Assembly: GCF_014725735.1 (NCBI RefSeq)
Contig: NZ_CP061368.1
Location: 1,255,225 to 1,319,224 of the forward strand
Reading direction: 5' to 3'
DNA: 64,000 bases
Source: Wenzhouxiangella sp. AB-CW3
GTDB lineage: Bacteria; Pseudomonadota; Gammaproteobacteria; Xanthomonadales; Wenzhouxiangellaceae
The position numbers and the translations under genes were made by a program. How positions within the stretch are numbered: the stretch's first letter is position 1; every line of letters begins with the position of its first letter. This document shows positions 56,588 to 64,000 of this stretch, piece by piece. A model generated the notes under the pieces. It ran no database searches. It had not been told where the DNA came from and was given only the letters and a program-made list of their open reading frames with translations.

Positions 56588-57334
56588 ATGTCGAAAAACT
56601 ACCAGATTCCGGCAGAAATGCGTACGGACGTGGGGAAAGGTGCGAGCCGCCGCCTGCGCCGTGCCGGTCGGATCCCCGCCGTGATCTACGGCGGAGACCG
56701 TGAGCCTGCCAGCATTACCATTGACCATGATCTTCTGTTGCACGCTGCAGAGGAAGAGGCGTTTCACGCCTCGGTGCTCGAGATCAATGTCGGCAAGAAG
56801 AAGCAGCAGGTCGTGCTGCGTGACCTTCAGCGTCATCCGTTCAAGCCTCTGCTGACGCATGCTGATTTCCAGCGCATCTCCGAGAAGGAGTCGCTACGCA
56901 TCAGTGTGCCGATCCACTTTGTCAACGAAGAGGGCTCACCGGCCGGCAAGAAGGCTGGCGTGGTGGTCTCGCACCAGGTGGTCGAAGTCGAGATCGAGGC
57001 GCTGCCCGGCGATCTTCCGGAATACCTGGAAGTCGATCTGGCCAACCTTCAGCCCGGCGAAAGTGTCATGCTCAGCCAGATTCCGCTGCCCAAGGGGGTG
57101 ACCATCCCGGCCCTCGAATACGGCGACGAGAGTGATGATTACGCCATTGTCACGGCTATCTTCATTCGAGCCGGACAGGGCACGGGCGAGCTGGCCGCCG
57201 AAGCCGATGCCGCCATGGGTGAAGCCGCCGAAGTCGAGACCGTTGGTGACGCCGAAGCAGCCGAAGAACCCGAGGCTGAAGAAGGCGAGGAAGACGGCGA
57301 CGAGGCTGCAGCCGAAGAGAAGAAGGAAGACTGA
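56588..57334 (+). CDS. rplY: 50S ribosomal protein L25, long (Ctc) form
   Basis: 5S-rRNA-binding protein of 248 residues, the two-domain CTC form rather than the 94-residue E. coli L25. L25 domain at ~5-95 (MRTDVGKGASRRLRRAGRIPAVIYGG), TL5-type beta domain at ~100-190, and a long acidic tail (~195-248, rich in Glu/Ala). Next gene pth follows by eight bases, then ychF, a widely conserved order. Confidence 0.96.
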   Translation: MSKNYQIPAEMRTDVGKGASRRLRRAGRIPAVIYGGDREPASITIDHDLLLHAAEEEAFHASVLEINVGKKKQQVVLRDLQRHPFKPLLTHADFQRISEKESLRISVPIHFVNEEGSPAGKKAGVVVSHQVVEVEIEALPGDLPEYLEVDLANLQPGESVMLSQIPLPKGVTIPALEYGDESDDYAIVTAIFIRAGQGTGELAAEADAAMGEAAEVETVGDAEAAEEPEAEEGEEDGDEAAAEEKKED

Positions 57335-57342
57335 GTCAGCCA

Positions 57343-57960
57343 GTGAGCGATCGCTGGCTGATAGTCGGCCTGGGCAACCCGGGCCAAAAGTACGAAAGAA
57401 CCCGGCACAATGCCGGGTTCTGGTTTCTGGATGCCCTGGATCGTCGCCAGACGCTAAGTCTGAAACCCAATCGCAAGCTGCATGGAGAAGCGGCCAAGCT
57501 GTCGTTTTCTGGCGCCGATTGCGTGTTTCTCAGGCCGGATACGTTCATGAACCATTCCGGTCAGGCGGTGAGGGCGGCGGCCGACTACTTCGATGTGGGC
57601 CCCGAGCGCGTGGTCATTGCCTACGATGATCTGGACCTGCCCCCGGGCACGGTCAGACTCAAGCAGGGCGGCGGTCATGGCGGGCACAATGGCCTGAGAA
57701 GCACTTTCAGCCACCTGGGCAGCAAGAGTTTCTGGCGCGTACGCATCGGCATCGGTCACCCTGGAATCCGCGAGGCCGTCACCCCGTGGGTGCTGGGCCG
57801 CGCCACCGTCGAGGATGAGAAGGCCATCGTGGAGGCCATCGATCGTGCCGCCGATGCATTGCCCGATCTGCTGGCCGGGCGCCCGGACAAGGCCATGCAA
57901 CGACTGCATACCCGGCCTGAGCGCGTGAGTAGCGAACAAGCGGGCAGGAAGGAGTCGTAA
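57343..57960 (+). CDS. pth: Peptidyl-tRNA hydrolase
   Basis: Recycles tRNA from peptidyl-tRNA that has dropped off ribosomes. The 205 residues include [20 protein letters not shown] with catalytic His22, FMNHSGQAV, and [30 protein letters not shown] at 57343 is required for the conserved N-terminus. The C-terminal ~15 residues are extra and polar. Confidence 0.96.
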   Translation: MSDRWLIVGLGNPGQKYERTRHNAGFWFLDALDRRQTLSLKPNRKLHGEAAKLSFSGADCVFLRPDTFMNHSGQAVRAAADYFDVGPERVVIAYDDLDLPPGTVRLKQGGGHGGHNGLRSTFSHLGSKSFWRVRIGIGHPGIREAVTPWVLGRATVEDEKAIVEAIDRAADALPDLLAGRPDKAMQRLHTRPERVSSEQAGRKES

Positions 57961-58000
57961 GCAGGTCGATTGGCAGGACAGCGCGAACCATCTCCGATCA

Positions 58001-58035
58001 TCTCTGTTCCGTCTTCCGTCTCCTGTCTCTCGTTT
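58001..58035 (+). repeat. Degenerate heptamer array, unit TCCGTCT
   Basis: Five 7-base units in phase (TCTCTGT, TCCGTCT, TCCGTCT, CCTGTCT, CTCGTTT) between pth and ychF. Only one arm is visible; no inverted partner in the same gap. The period is exact but the units have drifted. Confidence 0.65.
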
Positions 58036-58117
58036 CCCCGCTCAAGCAAGGCAAGATCAGGTTGCATGGGGCAGCCGGCCTCATCAATACCGAAACACTG
58101 TAAGGAGTACACCCCCA

Positions 58118-59209
58118 ATGGGCTTCAAATGCGGCATCGTCGGTCTCCCCAACGTGGGTAAGTCGACCCTTTTCAACTGTCTGACCAAGGCCGGCATTCA
58201 GGCCGAGAACTATCCGTTCTGCACCATCGAGCCCAATGTCGGCATGGTGCCGGTGCCCGACCCGCGGCTCGACGAGCTGGCAGGTATCGTCACGCCCGAG
58301 AAGGTTATTCCGACGATGATGCAGTTTGTCGATATCGCCGGGCTGGTCGCCGGGGCCTCGAAGGGCGAAGGGCTGGGCAACCAGTTTCTCGCCCATATCC
58401 GGGAGACCGACGCCATTGCCCACATCGTGCGCTGCTTCGTCGATGACGACGTGACGCATGTTTCCGGACGCGTCGATCCGCTTTCCGATATCGAGACCAT
58501 CGATACCGAGCTGGTGATGGCCGACCTGGACGTGGCAGAAAAGGCACTCGACAAGGTGGCTCGCCAGACCAAGTCGGGTGACAAGGAAGCCCGGCGCCAG
58601 GCTGAATTGCTTGAACGGGTCGTTGCCCATCTTGGAGAAGGCAATCCGCTGCGAACCCTTCAAGTCGAGGAAGAAGAGCGCAAGACGCTCAAAACCTGGC
58701 AGTTCATCACCGCCAAGCCGGTGCTCTACGTTGCCAATGTCGATGATCGCGCCGCCGAAGACAACCAATATGTCACCGCCGTGCGTGGCCACGCGGCCGG
58801 GGAGGGCGCCGAGGTGGTGGTGCTGTGCGCGGCGATGGAAGCGGAGCTGGCCGAGCTGGACGAGGAGGACCAGGCCGAGTTCCTGGCCGAGCTGGGCCAG
58901 GACGAGCCCGGGCTGCATCGACTGATTCGCGCCGGCTACTCGCTGCTGGGACTGCTGACCTTCTTCACCGCCGGGCCCAAGGAAGTCCGCGCCTGGACGG
59001 TAAAGTCAGGATCCACCGCGCCCCAGGCCGCCGGCCGTATCCATACCGATTTCGAGAAGGGCTTCATCCGTGCCGAGGTGACCGCCTACGAGGACTATGT
59101 CGCCTGTAACGGCGAGTCCGGCGCCAAGGCCGCCGGCAAGCTGCGCCTGGAAGGCAAGGATTACATCGTCCAGGAAGGCGACGTGATGCATTTCCGCTTC
59201 AACGTCTGA
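58118..59209 (+). CDS. ychF: Redox-regulated ATPase YchF
   Basis: Obg-family P-loop protein of 363 residues that hydrolyses ATP rather than GTP, linked to translation and oxidative-stress control. G1 GLPNVGKST (8-16), [16 protein letters not shown] switch II, a coiled insertion (~110-200) and the C-terminal TGS domain ([13 protein letters not shown] ... [10 protein letters not shown]-like end). AAGGAG precedes the ATG. It is the last gene of the rplY-pth-ychF run. Confidence 0.97.
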   Translation: MGFKCGIVGLPNVGKSTLFNCLTKAGIQAENYPFCTIEPNVGMVPVPDPRLDELAGIVTPEKVIPTMMQFVDIAGLVAGASKGEGLGNQFLAHIRETDAIAHIVRCFVDDDVTHVSGRVDPLSDIETIDTELVMADLDVAEKALDKVARQTKSGDKEARRQAELLERVVAHLGEGNPLRTLQVEEEERKTLKTWQFITAKPVLYVANVDDRAAEDNQYVTAVRGHAAGEGAEVVVLCAAMEAELAELDEEDQAEFLAELGQDEPGLHRLIRAGYSLLGLLTFFTAGPKEVRAWTVKSGSTAPQAAGRIHTDFEKGFIRAEVTAYEDYVACNGESGAKAAGKLRLEGKDYIVQEGDVMHFRFNV

Positions 59210-59247
59210 GGGTCTCTGGTTTCTTTACCTTGCTCTCACACGTCAGA

Positions 59248-59296
59248 ACGGGTGGCATTCGGGCGCTCAGGCCGTGAGTGCCCGGATGCCACCCGT
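59248..59296. terminator. Long hairpin between convergent ychF and the lipoprotein gene
   Basis: Arms of 22 bases (59248-59269 and 59275-59296) pair throughout with two G-T pairs, around a five-base loop. No T-run is present on either side, so this may be a bidirectional RNA-stabilising or Rho-assisted end. Confidence 0.6.
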
Positions 59297-59313
59297 TGCG
59301 CCCCACCGCTCTC

Positions 59314-60393
59314 TTAGAGATAGCGACCGCAGGCACTGAGCTCGCGGTCGTTGAGCAGCATTTCGACACGATAGGGAAATTCCCAGCCCACCATGCTGTC
59401 GCGGCAGGGTTCGCGGATCAGGATAATGCCGGCCTGGTTGCCGGGAGATTCGGCGATATAGCCGTCACCATCCGGGTCCTCGATGACCGTATCGAACAGC
59501 AGTTCATGCGCACCGCCGTCCAGCTCCAGGCGCAAGACCGGATCCTCCCGGTCGTACAGCTCCAGTACCCAGCCAGGTTCCTGGCCGGTGGCGCGAAAGT
59601 AGGCGCCGGCATCACGCGCCATCGCCCAGGGCGAGGGCAGCGAACTCGGTTGGCAGTTGATGGCGGCTTCTTGCGGCAGATCCAGGCTGGCGGACTCGGC
59701 TTCCTGTGACGAGAACGAAACACCGTTGCCCGCAAGGCGAATCCCGGCTTCCGCTTCCTGTTGACGCAGAACCACGTCCTCCCAGGGCAGGGTAAGAGCG
59801 GCATCGCTTCCGTCCACCGCGACCTCAAGGCGAATATCGCCGCACTGCCAGTCGCTGATCGCCTCCAGGTCGGCATGCCGATCAGTATCGATATCCTGCG
59901 CTTCGTCCGCATCCTCGTCAGCGGGCTCGTCGATGGCTGGCTCTGCCGCAGCAGGCTCGGCCTCCTCCTCGATGACGGTCTCGCTTTCCGGCTCCACTGC
60001 CAGCAGCCTGATCTGCCGGATCTCCGGCTGACTCAGGTCGACGGCCGTTTCAGCGCTGAATCGTGGATTGCCATCGGGCAGGTACAACGTGAGCCACAGT
60101 TCGTGGGCATCGTTCGGGTCGACGCCGGACGGATCGTAGTCGATCTGGAAGGGGTAGGGCGGACTGCCCACATCATCGATCATGCGGCGCGCGAGGATGC
60201 GGTCATCGCGGCCGGAGGCGTCGATCAGAATGACTTCAAGCGAGGCGTCTTCCGGCATGGCAATGCGCTCGAAGTAGAAGGCACTGCCGGCCAGGGTGCC
60301 CGCGGCACCTTCGTCCTCTGGCGGGGGGTCTTCGGCTGGCTGGCAGGCGACCAGGGTGGCCAGCGCCGCGAAAGCAAAGTAGCGAGCATTCAT
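59314..60393 (-). CDS. Lipoprotein with YbaY-, MliC- and COG3650-like parts
   Basis: A 359-residue predicted lipoprotein: signal peptide MNARYFAFAALATLVAC with the lipid cysteine at residue 17. Three regions follow an acidic spacer: a YbaY-like beta domain (~30-125: GSAFYFERIAMPEDASLEVIL and FPFQIDYDPS-like), an acidic linker rich in Glu/Ala/Asp (~130-175), an MliC-like domain with a cysteine pair (WQCGDIRLEVAV ... INCQ), and a C-terminal COG3650-like part (DGGAHELLFDTVIEDPDGDGYIAES, ending ACGRYL). MliC proteins inhibit lysozyme. The combination suggests periplasmic defence or envelope binding; this is inference. TATAAC lies six bases before the ATG. Confidence 0.75.
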   Translation of the reverse strand: MNARYFAFAALATLVACQPAEDPPPEDEGAAGTLAGSAFYFERIAMPEDASLEVILIDASGRDDRILARRMIDDVGSPPYPFQIDYDPSGVDPNDAHELWLTLYLPDGNPRFSAETAVDLSQPEIRQIRLLAVEPESETVIEEEAEPAAAEPAIDEPADEDADEAQDIDTDRHADLEAISDWQCGDIRLEVAVDGSDAALTLPWEDVVLRQQEAEAGIRLAGNGVSFSSQEAESASLDLPQEAAINCQPSSLPSPWAMARDAGAYFRATGQEPGWVLELYDREDPVLRLELDGGAHELLFDTVIEDPDGDGYIAESPGNQAGIILIREPCRDSMVGWEFPYRVEMLLNDRELSACGRYL

Positions 60394-60399
60394 GGCGCC

Positions 60400-60405
60400 G
60401 TTATA
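60400..60405 (-). promoter_or_regulatory. Extended -10 (TGG-TATAAC) six bases before the lipoprotein start
   Basis: Minus-strand TATAAC preceded by TGG (extended -10) and followed after six bases by the ATG at 60393, predicting a leaderless mRNA. A 26-base palindrome occupies the -35 region. Confidence 0.45.
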
Positions 60406-60414
60406 CCACAGCAG

Positions 60415-60440
60415 GTCGCCGGCGGACATCCGCCGGCGAC
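60415..60440. promoter_or_regulatory. Perfect 26-base palindrome upstream of the lipoprotein gene
   Basis: Twelve-base perfect arms (first half GTCGCCGGCGGA) around a two-base centre. It lies 11 bases after the stop of the upstream beta-barrel gene and covers the -35 region of the lipoprotein promoter. It could be a terminator stem (no T-run), an operator, or both. Confidence 0.5.
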
Positions 60441-60451
60441 CCCGAGAATGC

Positions 60452-61192
60452 TCAGAAGCGGGCACCTACCCGAATCTGGATGGTGTCGTCGCTGGTATCG
60501 TCGTTGCGCAACCACTCGAACTCGCCACTGATCTGCGGGGTGAAGAAGTAGCGTGTACCGAAGCCGTAGTCGCGGTCCGAGCCGATGCCGCTGCTGCGCA
60601 GTCCGAAACCGAAATGCGGCATGGGGTAGTAGTCGGCGCGCAGCGCGTGGGCCAGTTCCGTGCTGCCGTTGCTTGCTCCGCCCACCTCGGCATCAACATG
60701 AAAGGCCACGCCGCCGCCAAGCTCCTGCACATGCTTGATGCCCATCGTCAGGATATCGATGTTGCTGCCGTATGGCATTTCGATCCGGTCCCAGTTGCCC
60801 GTGACACGGGTGCTCGGGCCGGTCATCCAGCCGCCGCGCAGGGTGTAGCTGTCGACATCGAAACCGTTGGAGAAACGAGAGGCGCCGAAGCCGGCAAAAA
60901 AGCCCTCGAGATACAGCTCGAGCATGCCGCCGATGGCGTCGAAATCGCCACTGCTTTCACGCAGGTAGTCCAGTTGCAGATTGCTCGATCGATTGAGAAA
61001 AGTGGCCTGGTCATAAGGGCCTCGTCCCGAGCGTACGGGATCGAAGTGCCAGGTGAAATCGCCACCCCATGCCGAACCCTGTTCAAGGTCGAACCATGAG
61101 CCACCGGCTTCAAAATTGAAATCGGTGGCAAGGGAGAAAGAGGAAACGCCGAGAACTGCGGCCCCGACGAACAGCCGTGATATTTTCTTCAT
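60452..61192 (-). CDS. Predicted outer-membrane beta-barrel protein
   Basis: A 246-residue exported protein: signal peptide MKKISRLFVGAAVLGVSSFSLA, then alternating strands rich in aromatic residues and Gly (FEAGGSWFDLEQGSAWGGDFTW, YTLRGGWMTGPSTRVTGNWDR) and a C-terminal phenylalanine (IQIRVGARF), the usual recognition end for barrel assembly. About ten strands are plausible. I do not recognise the family. ATG at 61192 is preceded by AAGGA; longer in-frame starts lack a signal peptide. Confidence 0.75.
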   Translation of the reverse strand: MKKISRLFVGAAVLGVSSFSLATDFNFEAGGSWFDLEQGSAWGGDFTWHFDPVRSGRGPYDQATFLNRSSNLQLDYLRESSGDFDAIGGMLELYLEGFFAGFGASRFSNGFDVDSYTLRGGWMTGPSTRVTGNWDRIEMPYGSNIDILTMGIKHVQELGGGVAFHVDAEVGGASNGSTELAHALRADYYPMPHFGFGLRSSGIGSDRDYGFGTRYFFTPQISGEFEWLRNDDTSDDTIQIRVGARF

Positions 61193-61333
61193 TTTTGCAT
61201 CCTTGGTTGATCCCATGGGTTCCCCGCGCCGGATGTTGGCCGGCAAGCAACCACCACGATTCCGTGGTGGCAGGCATGGGACTGTATGGCCAGCCCGAAG
61301 TTCAGGCAGCACAAGCCGCAATTCAGGAACGGT

Positions 61334-61858
61334 TCAGGCTGGCAGCGATTGCAGGAAGTCGTCCAGGAGGGCCGCAATCGACGGCAGGCACTCATGAAGG
61401 GCATGATCGGCATCAAGCAGATGCAACCGGGCCTGTGACTGCCGTGCATGCCTCAGGCTGTTGCGCCACGGGATGATTTCGTCGCGCCAGCCGTGCACGA
61501 TGCAGGTATGTTGCGTTCTGGGCCGATAGGTATCCGGTGCAATTCCCCCTTCGACGTAATGCTCGAGAAACAGCGCCGGAGCCATCAGGAACAACCCGCT
61601 TACGGCTTGTTGTTCGGCTGCCGCCATGGAGACATAGCCACCCATGGACGACCCCACCAGAACGGCCGGTCGGTCGAGCTCCTGCAGACGTGCCACCAGT
61701 CGCCTTGCACGTCCTACCGGATCATCACGCAGATCCCGGTAATCGATCGCTTCGGTGCGAAAGCCCCGGGCCCGGGCTATGGGTGCCAGCTGGACGATCT
61801 TGTTGCTCTCGGGGCTGGACAGGTGGCCGTGGCTGAAAATGACGGTGATCTCTTTCAT
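61334..61858 (-). CDS. YqiA-type alpha/beta-hydrolase esterase
   Basis: A 174-residue small alpha/beta hydrolase. FSHGHLSSPESNK forms the oxyanion loop, VLVGSSMGGYVS the nucleophile elbow (Ser in GSSMGG), and VHGWRDEIIPW plus DADHALHE supply the catalytic Asp and His. It resembles YqiA/YcfP-type esterases. A TACAAT hexamer lies seven bases before the ATG. Divergent from the NYN-domain gene. Confidence 0.88.
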   Translation of the reverse strand: MKEITVIFSHGHLSSPESNKIVQLAPIARARGFRTEAIDYRDLRDDPVGRARRLVARLQELDRPAVLVGSSMGGYVSMAAAEQQAVSGLFLMAPALFLEHYVEGGIAPDTYRPRTQHTCIVHGWRDEIIPWRNSLRHARQSQARLHLLDADHALHECLPSIAALLDDFLQSLPA

Positions 61859-61865
61859 GCTAGCT

Positions 61866-61871
61866 ATTGTA
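61866..61871 (-). promoter_or_regulatory. TACAAT -10 seven bases before the esterase start
   Basis: Minus-strand TACAAT followed by seven bases and the ATG at 61858, another candidate leaderless start; no Shine-Dalgarno sequence lies between. Confidence 0.4.
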
Positions 61872-61978
61872 GAGTGTCACTGGTTCGGGTTTCGGATGCT
61901 TCGCGCGGTAGTCTGGAATTTACATTTGCAGCCCGGGCAGATACCTTTGGGGCTTTCTCAACGATACGTCAGGACACC

Positions 61979-62785
61979 ATGTCAACCAATCCTACCCGCA
62001 ATCTCGCACTGTTCTGCGACTTCGAGAATATTGCCCTGGGCGTACGCGATGCCCGATACGAGGCGTTCGATATTCAGAAAGTCCTGGAAAGACTGCTGCT
62101 CAAGGGCAATATCGTGGTCAAGAAGGCCTACTGCGACTGGGGCCGCTACCGGGACTTCAAGCCGCCCATGCACGAGGCAGCGTTTGAGTTGATCGACATC
62201 CCGCATGTGCGACAGTCCGGAAAGAATTCGGCCGATATTCGCATGGTGGTCGACGCACTGGATCTGTGCTACACCAAGGAGCATGTCGATACCTTTGTGG
62301 TCATCAGTGGCGATTCGGACTTCTCGCCGCTGGTGTCGAAGCTGCGCGAAAACAACAAGACCGTCATTGGCGTGGGGGTCAAGAGTTCAACCTCCGACCT
62401 GCTGATGTCCAACTGCGACGAATTCATCTTCTACGATGACCTGATCCGCACCTCTCCCTCCAAGACGGCCAGGAAGAAAGCCACCAAGAAGAAAAAGAAG
62501 AAAACCGGCGCCCGGGCAGAAGACGATCGCCAGCAGGAAGCATTCGATCTGTTGCTGGAAACCACCGAGGCGCTGTTTTCCGATCGCGACGCCGAGGAGA
62601 AAGTGTGGGGGTCAATGATCAAACAGGCGCTGAAGCGCCGCAAACCGGGTTTCAGCGAAAGCTACCATGGCTTCCGCAACTTCTCCGAACTGCTCAAGGA
62701 AGCCGAGAAGCAGGGCCTGCTCGAACTGCAGCACGACGAGAAATCAGGTGGCTACATTATTCGGGGGTTCAGGGCGGAGGATTGA
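61979..62785 (+). CDS. NYN-domain (PIN-like) protein with OST-HTH/LOTUS-type C-terminus
   Basis: A 268-residue cytoplasmic protein. The NYN ribonuclease-like domain (~8-160) keeps the acidic residues expected for metal binding: FCDFENIALGV (Asp/Glu), SADIRMVVDAL and VVISGDSDFSPLVSKLRE. A lysine-rich linker (KKATKKKKKK) leads to a winged-helix part (~190-265: WGSMIKQALKRRKPGFSESYHGFRNFSELLKEAEKQGLLEL) resembling OST-HTH/LOTUS RNA-binding domains. Likely an RNA-binding nuclease; target unknown. CAGGA lies before the ATG. Confidence 0.88.
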   Translation: MSTNPTRNLALFCDFENIALGVRDARYEAFDIQKVLERLLLKGNIVVKKAYCDWGRYRDFKPPMHEAAFELIDIPHVRQSGKNSADIRMVVDALDLCYTKEHVDTFVVISGDSDFSPLVSKLRENNKTVIGVGVKSSTSDLLMSNCDEFIFYDDLIRTSPSKTARKKATKKKKKKTGARAEDDRQQEAFDLLLETTEALFSDRDAEEKVWGSMIKQALKRRKPGFSESYHGFRNFSELLKEAEKQGLLELQHDEKSGGYIIRGFRAED

Positions 62786-62787
62786 AG

Positions 62788-62803
62788 GCGCGCGATCGCG
62801 CGC
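62788..62803. repeat. Perfect 16-base palindrome after the NYN gene
   Basis: GCGCGCGATCGCGCGC at 62788-62803, two bases after the stop codon and one base before a heptamer array. Contains GCGATCGC. No T-run follows. Confidence 0.6.
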
Positions 62804-62804
62804 T

Positions 62805-62846
62805 GTGAAAGGTATAAGGCAAAAGGTGAAAGGTAAGAGGTAAAAG
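62805..62846 (+). repeat. Heptamer array, unit GTGAAAG, left arm
   Basis: Six 7-base units in strict phase (GTGAAAG, GTATAAG, GCAAAAG, GTGAAAG, GTAAGAG, GTAAAAG). Same family as the element at 50105-50197 and inverse to the array at 62956-62983. Confidence 0.9.
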
Positions 62847-62955
62847 GAGGGGCGTCGGGGCTTCGGTGAAGGGAGGTGGCCAAAGGCCAGGCTCATGCCA
62901 TTGGCCACCCCGGCCATGATTACACGGACGTCATTACCCCCGTCTTGTGTTTATT

Positions 62956-62983
62956 CCTTTCACCTTTCACCTTTCACCTTTCA
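62956..62983 (-). repeat. Heptamer array, unit CCTTTCA, right arm
   Basis: Four identical CCTTTCA units in strict phase, inverse to the left arm 109 bases away. The array overlaps the 3' end of the mscS gene on the minus strand and provides its last codons (Lys-Gly-Glu-Arg) and stop. Between the arms lies a smaller hairpin (62875-62883 with 62901-62909). Confidence 0.93.
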
Positions 62984-63806
62984 CCGCGTTAGCTTTACTC
63001 TCCTCGTACACATGCACATCACGCTGCGGAAACGGAATCGAGCAACCTGCGGCTTCCAGCTCGGTCTTGAGCTGTTCCAGAAGTTCGCCCCGGACGGGCC
63101 AGAAGTCAGCCGTATTGACCCATGGCCTGACGGCGAAATCGACGCTCGAATCGCCGAGATCCATGAGCATGATGGTTGGCTCTGGATCATCAAGGACTTG
63201 CTCGTGCTTGGCCAGAACACGCGCGATGGTGTCTCGGGCAACCTTCAGGTCGTCGTCGTAGTGCACGCCGATGATCAGGTCGATCCGGCGCGTGTCATAG
63301 GCCGAGTAGTTGGTGATGGGGCTGGAGGTGATGGCGCTGTTGGGCACGACCACGTAGCGGTTGTCCGGTGTTTTCAGTTCAGTGTTGACAATGCCCACGC
63401 GCATGACCGTTCCGGCGACACCTCCGGCTTCAACGAAGTTGTCCCGGGTGAAAGGGCGGAATCCAACCAGCATGATGCCCGAGGCAAAGTTGCTCAGGGA
63501 GCTCTGCAGGGCCAGTCCTACGGCCAGTGCGGCGCCACCAAGTATGGCGATCAACGGCGTGATGGGTACCCCGAGGTAGCCGATGGCGGCTAGTACCACG
63601 GCCACGGTCAGCACGGCGCCGACGATATTACCCAGGAAGCTGACCAGCATGGCGTCGATCTCGCGCTTGACGAGCTGGCGTCGCATGAAGGCGACAATCG
63701 CTCGCACAATCCAGCGACCGACGATAAAGATCAGAATGGCGCCGATGATGTTCACCAGCGCTTCCATGTAGTTCAGTTGCTCGAACCACTCGATGATTTT
63801 GTCCAT
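62967..63806 (-). CDS. Small-conductance mechanosensitive channel (MscS family)
   Basis: Inner-membrane channel of 279 residues that opens under membrane tension and protects from hypo-osmotic shock. Three helices (~18-40, 57-80, 86-112) with the pore helix GGAALAVGLALQSSLSNFASGIMLV, then the cytoplasmic beta/alpha-beta vestibule (VNTELKTPDNRYVVVPNSAI; YDDDLKVARDTI). Length and domains equal E. coli MscS. The final residues are encoded by a heptamer repeat array, so the C-terminus is probably not ancestral. AGGAGG precedes the ATG at 63806. Confidence 0.95.
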   Translation of the reverse strand: MDKIIEWFEQLNYMEALVNIIGAILIFIVGRWIVRAIVAFMRRQLVKREIDAMLVSFLGNIVGAVLTVAVVLAAIGYLGVPITPLIAILGGAALAVGLALQSSLSNFASGIMLVGFRPFTRDNFVEAGGVAGTVMRVGIVNTELKTPDNRYVVVPNSAITSSPITNYSAYDTRRIDLIIGVHYDDDLKVARDTIARVLAKHEQVLDDPEPTIMLMDLGDSSVDFAVRPWVNTADFWPVRGELLEQLKTELEAAGCSIPFPQRDVHVYEESKANAVKGER

Positions 63807-63912
63807 GAGGTCCTCCTGAGCCGGTGGATTATTCCTGTCTGCACACGCGGTGTGCTATCGGCAAGCGGTCAGTGTGCAGGAACGGTGTCGACATTACATC
63901 AATTTCGTTGCA

Positions 63913-63940
63913 GGTGACCGGTGACGGGTGACAGGTTGCC
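63913..63940 (+). repeat. Degenerate heptamer array, unit GGTGACN
   Basis: Four units in phase (GGTGACC, GGTGACG, GGTGACA, GGTTGCC) upstream of mscS. It lies in the 194-base end region of the window (63807-64000), in which I see nothing else except a possible mscS promoter; the partner arm, if any, would be beyond the window edge. Confidence 0.75.
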
Positions 63941-64000
63941 CGGACTTGAGATAGCAGCGGCGACAAGCGGTGGGATTGCAGACTTCGGCCTGATTTTTTC

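Overview
The window is a GC-rich chromosomal segment of a gammaproteobacterium. The gene order trpA-accD-folC-dedD-cvpA-purF, rplU-rpmA-obg, rpsT|murJ, ribF-ileS-lspA and rplY-pth-ychF is standard gammaproteobacterial housekeeping order. A murL-murD2 pair (peptidoglycan D-glutamate made by epimerising a UDP-MurNAc-dipeptide, known from Xanthomonas) and a single-subunit isocitrate dehydrogenase of the isopropylmalate-dehydrogenase type point to the Xanthomonadales/Lysobacterales side. Wenzhouxiangellaceae is my best guess, by inference only. I saw no rRNA, tRNA, insertion sequence, prophage or CRISPR array.

Layout: 1-5.7 kb is the trpA to purF cluster. 5.8-13.4 kb holds photolyase, a GNAT-VanY fusion, epmA, bepA, a fused TusD-TusC with a DsrC/TusE partner, and an unrecognised exported protein. 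13.6-22.2 kb holds glutaredoxin, isocitrate dehydrogenase, thiD, an outer-membrane barrel, perM-murL-murD2 and ispB. 22.3-28.7 kb is ssb, the dTDP-rhamnose set rfbBACD plus manC, and a DUF1684-type lipoprotein. 28.7-32.9 kb has an enoyl-CoA hydratase, the pspABC envelope-stress operon behind a sigma-54-like promoter, and an exported FKBP. 33-42.7 kb mixes transport, fatty-acid and repair genes (uvrA) with two odd exported enzymes, a lipoprotein short-chain dehydrogenase and a 779-residue DUF6351-like protein. 42.7-54.6 kb is the ribosomal protein/obg/murJ/ribF/ileS/lspA region, into which a tight cstA - small CC-ending protein - ArsA-type ATPase operon is placed. 54.6-64 kb carries a BI-1 family protein, a cysteine-synthase-like enzyme, rplY-pth-ychF, a three-part lipoprotein, a small beta-barrel, an esterase, a NYN-domain protein and mscS.

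The strongest unexplained signal lies between genes. At least six intergenic sites carry short arrays with an exact 7-base period but unrelated unit sequences (AACACTT, CGGGACT, GGTGAAA, TCCGTCT, GGTGACN). Three sites are built as two inverted arms, and two arrays run into the neighbouring gene and supply its last codons and stop (rfbB and mscS). Two further palindromic elements (CACAGAG-type and CGCAGAT-type) look like other small dispersed repeats. Several genes also have a TATAAT-like hexamer only 6-8 bases before the start codon, suggesting leaderless mRNAs. All positions and residue numbers were read by eye; function calls rest on motif recognition, not on searches.
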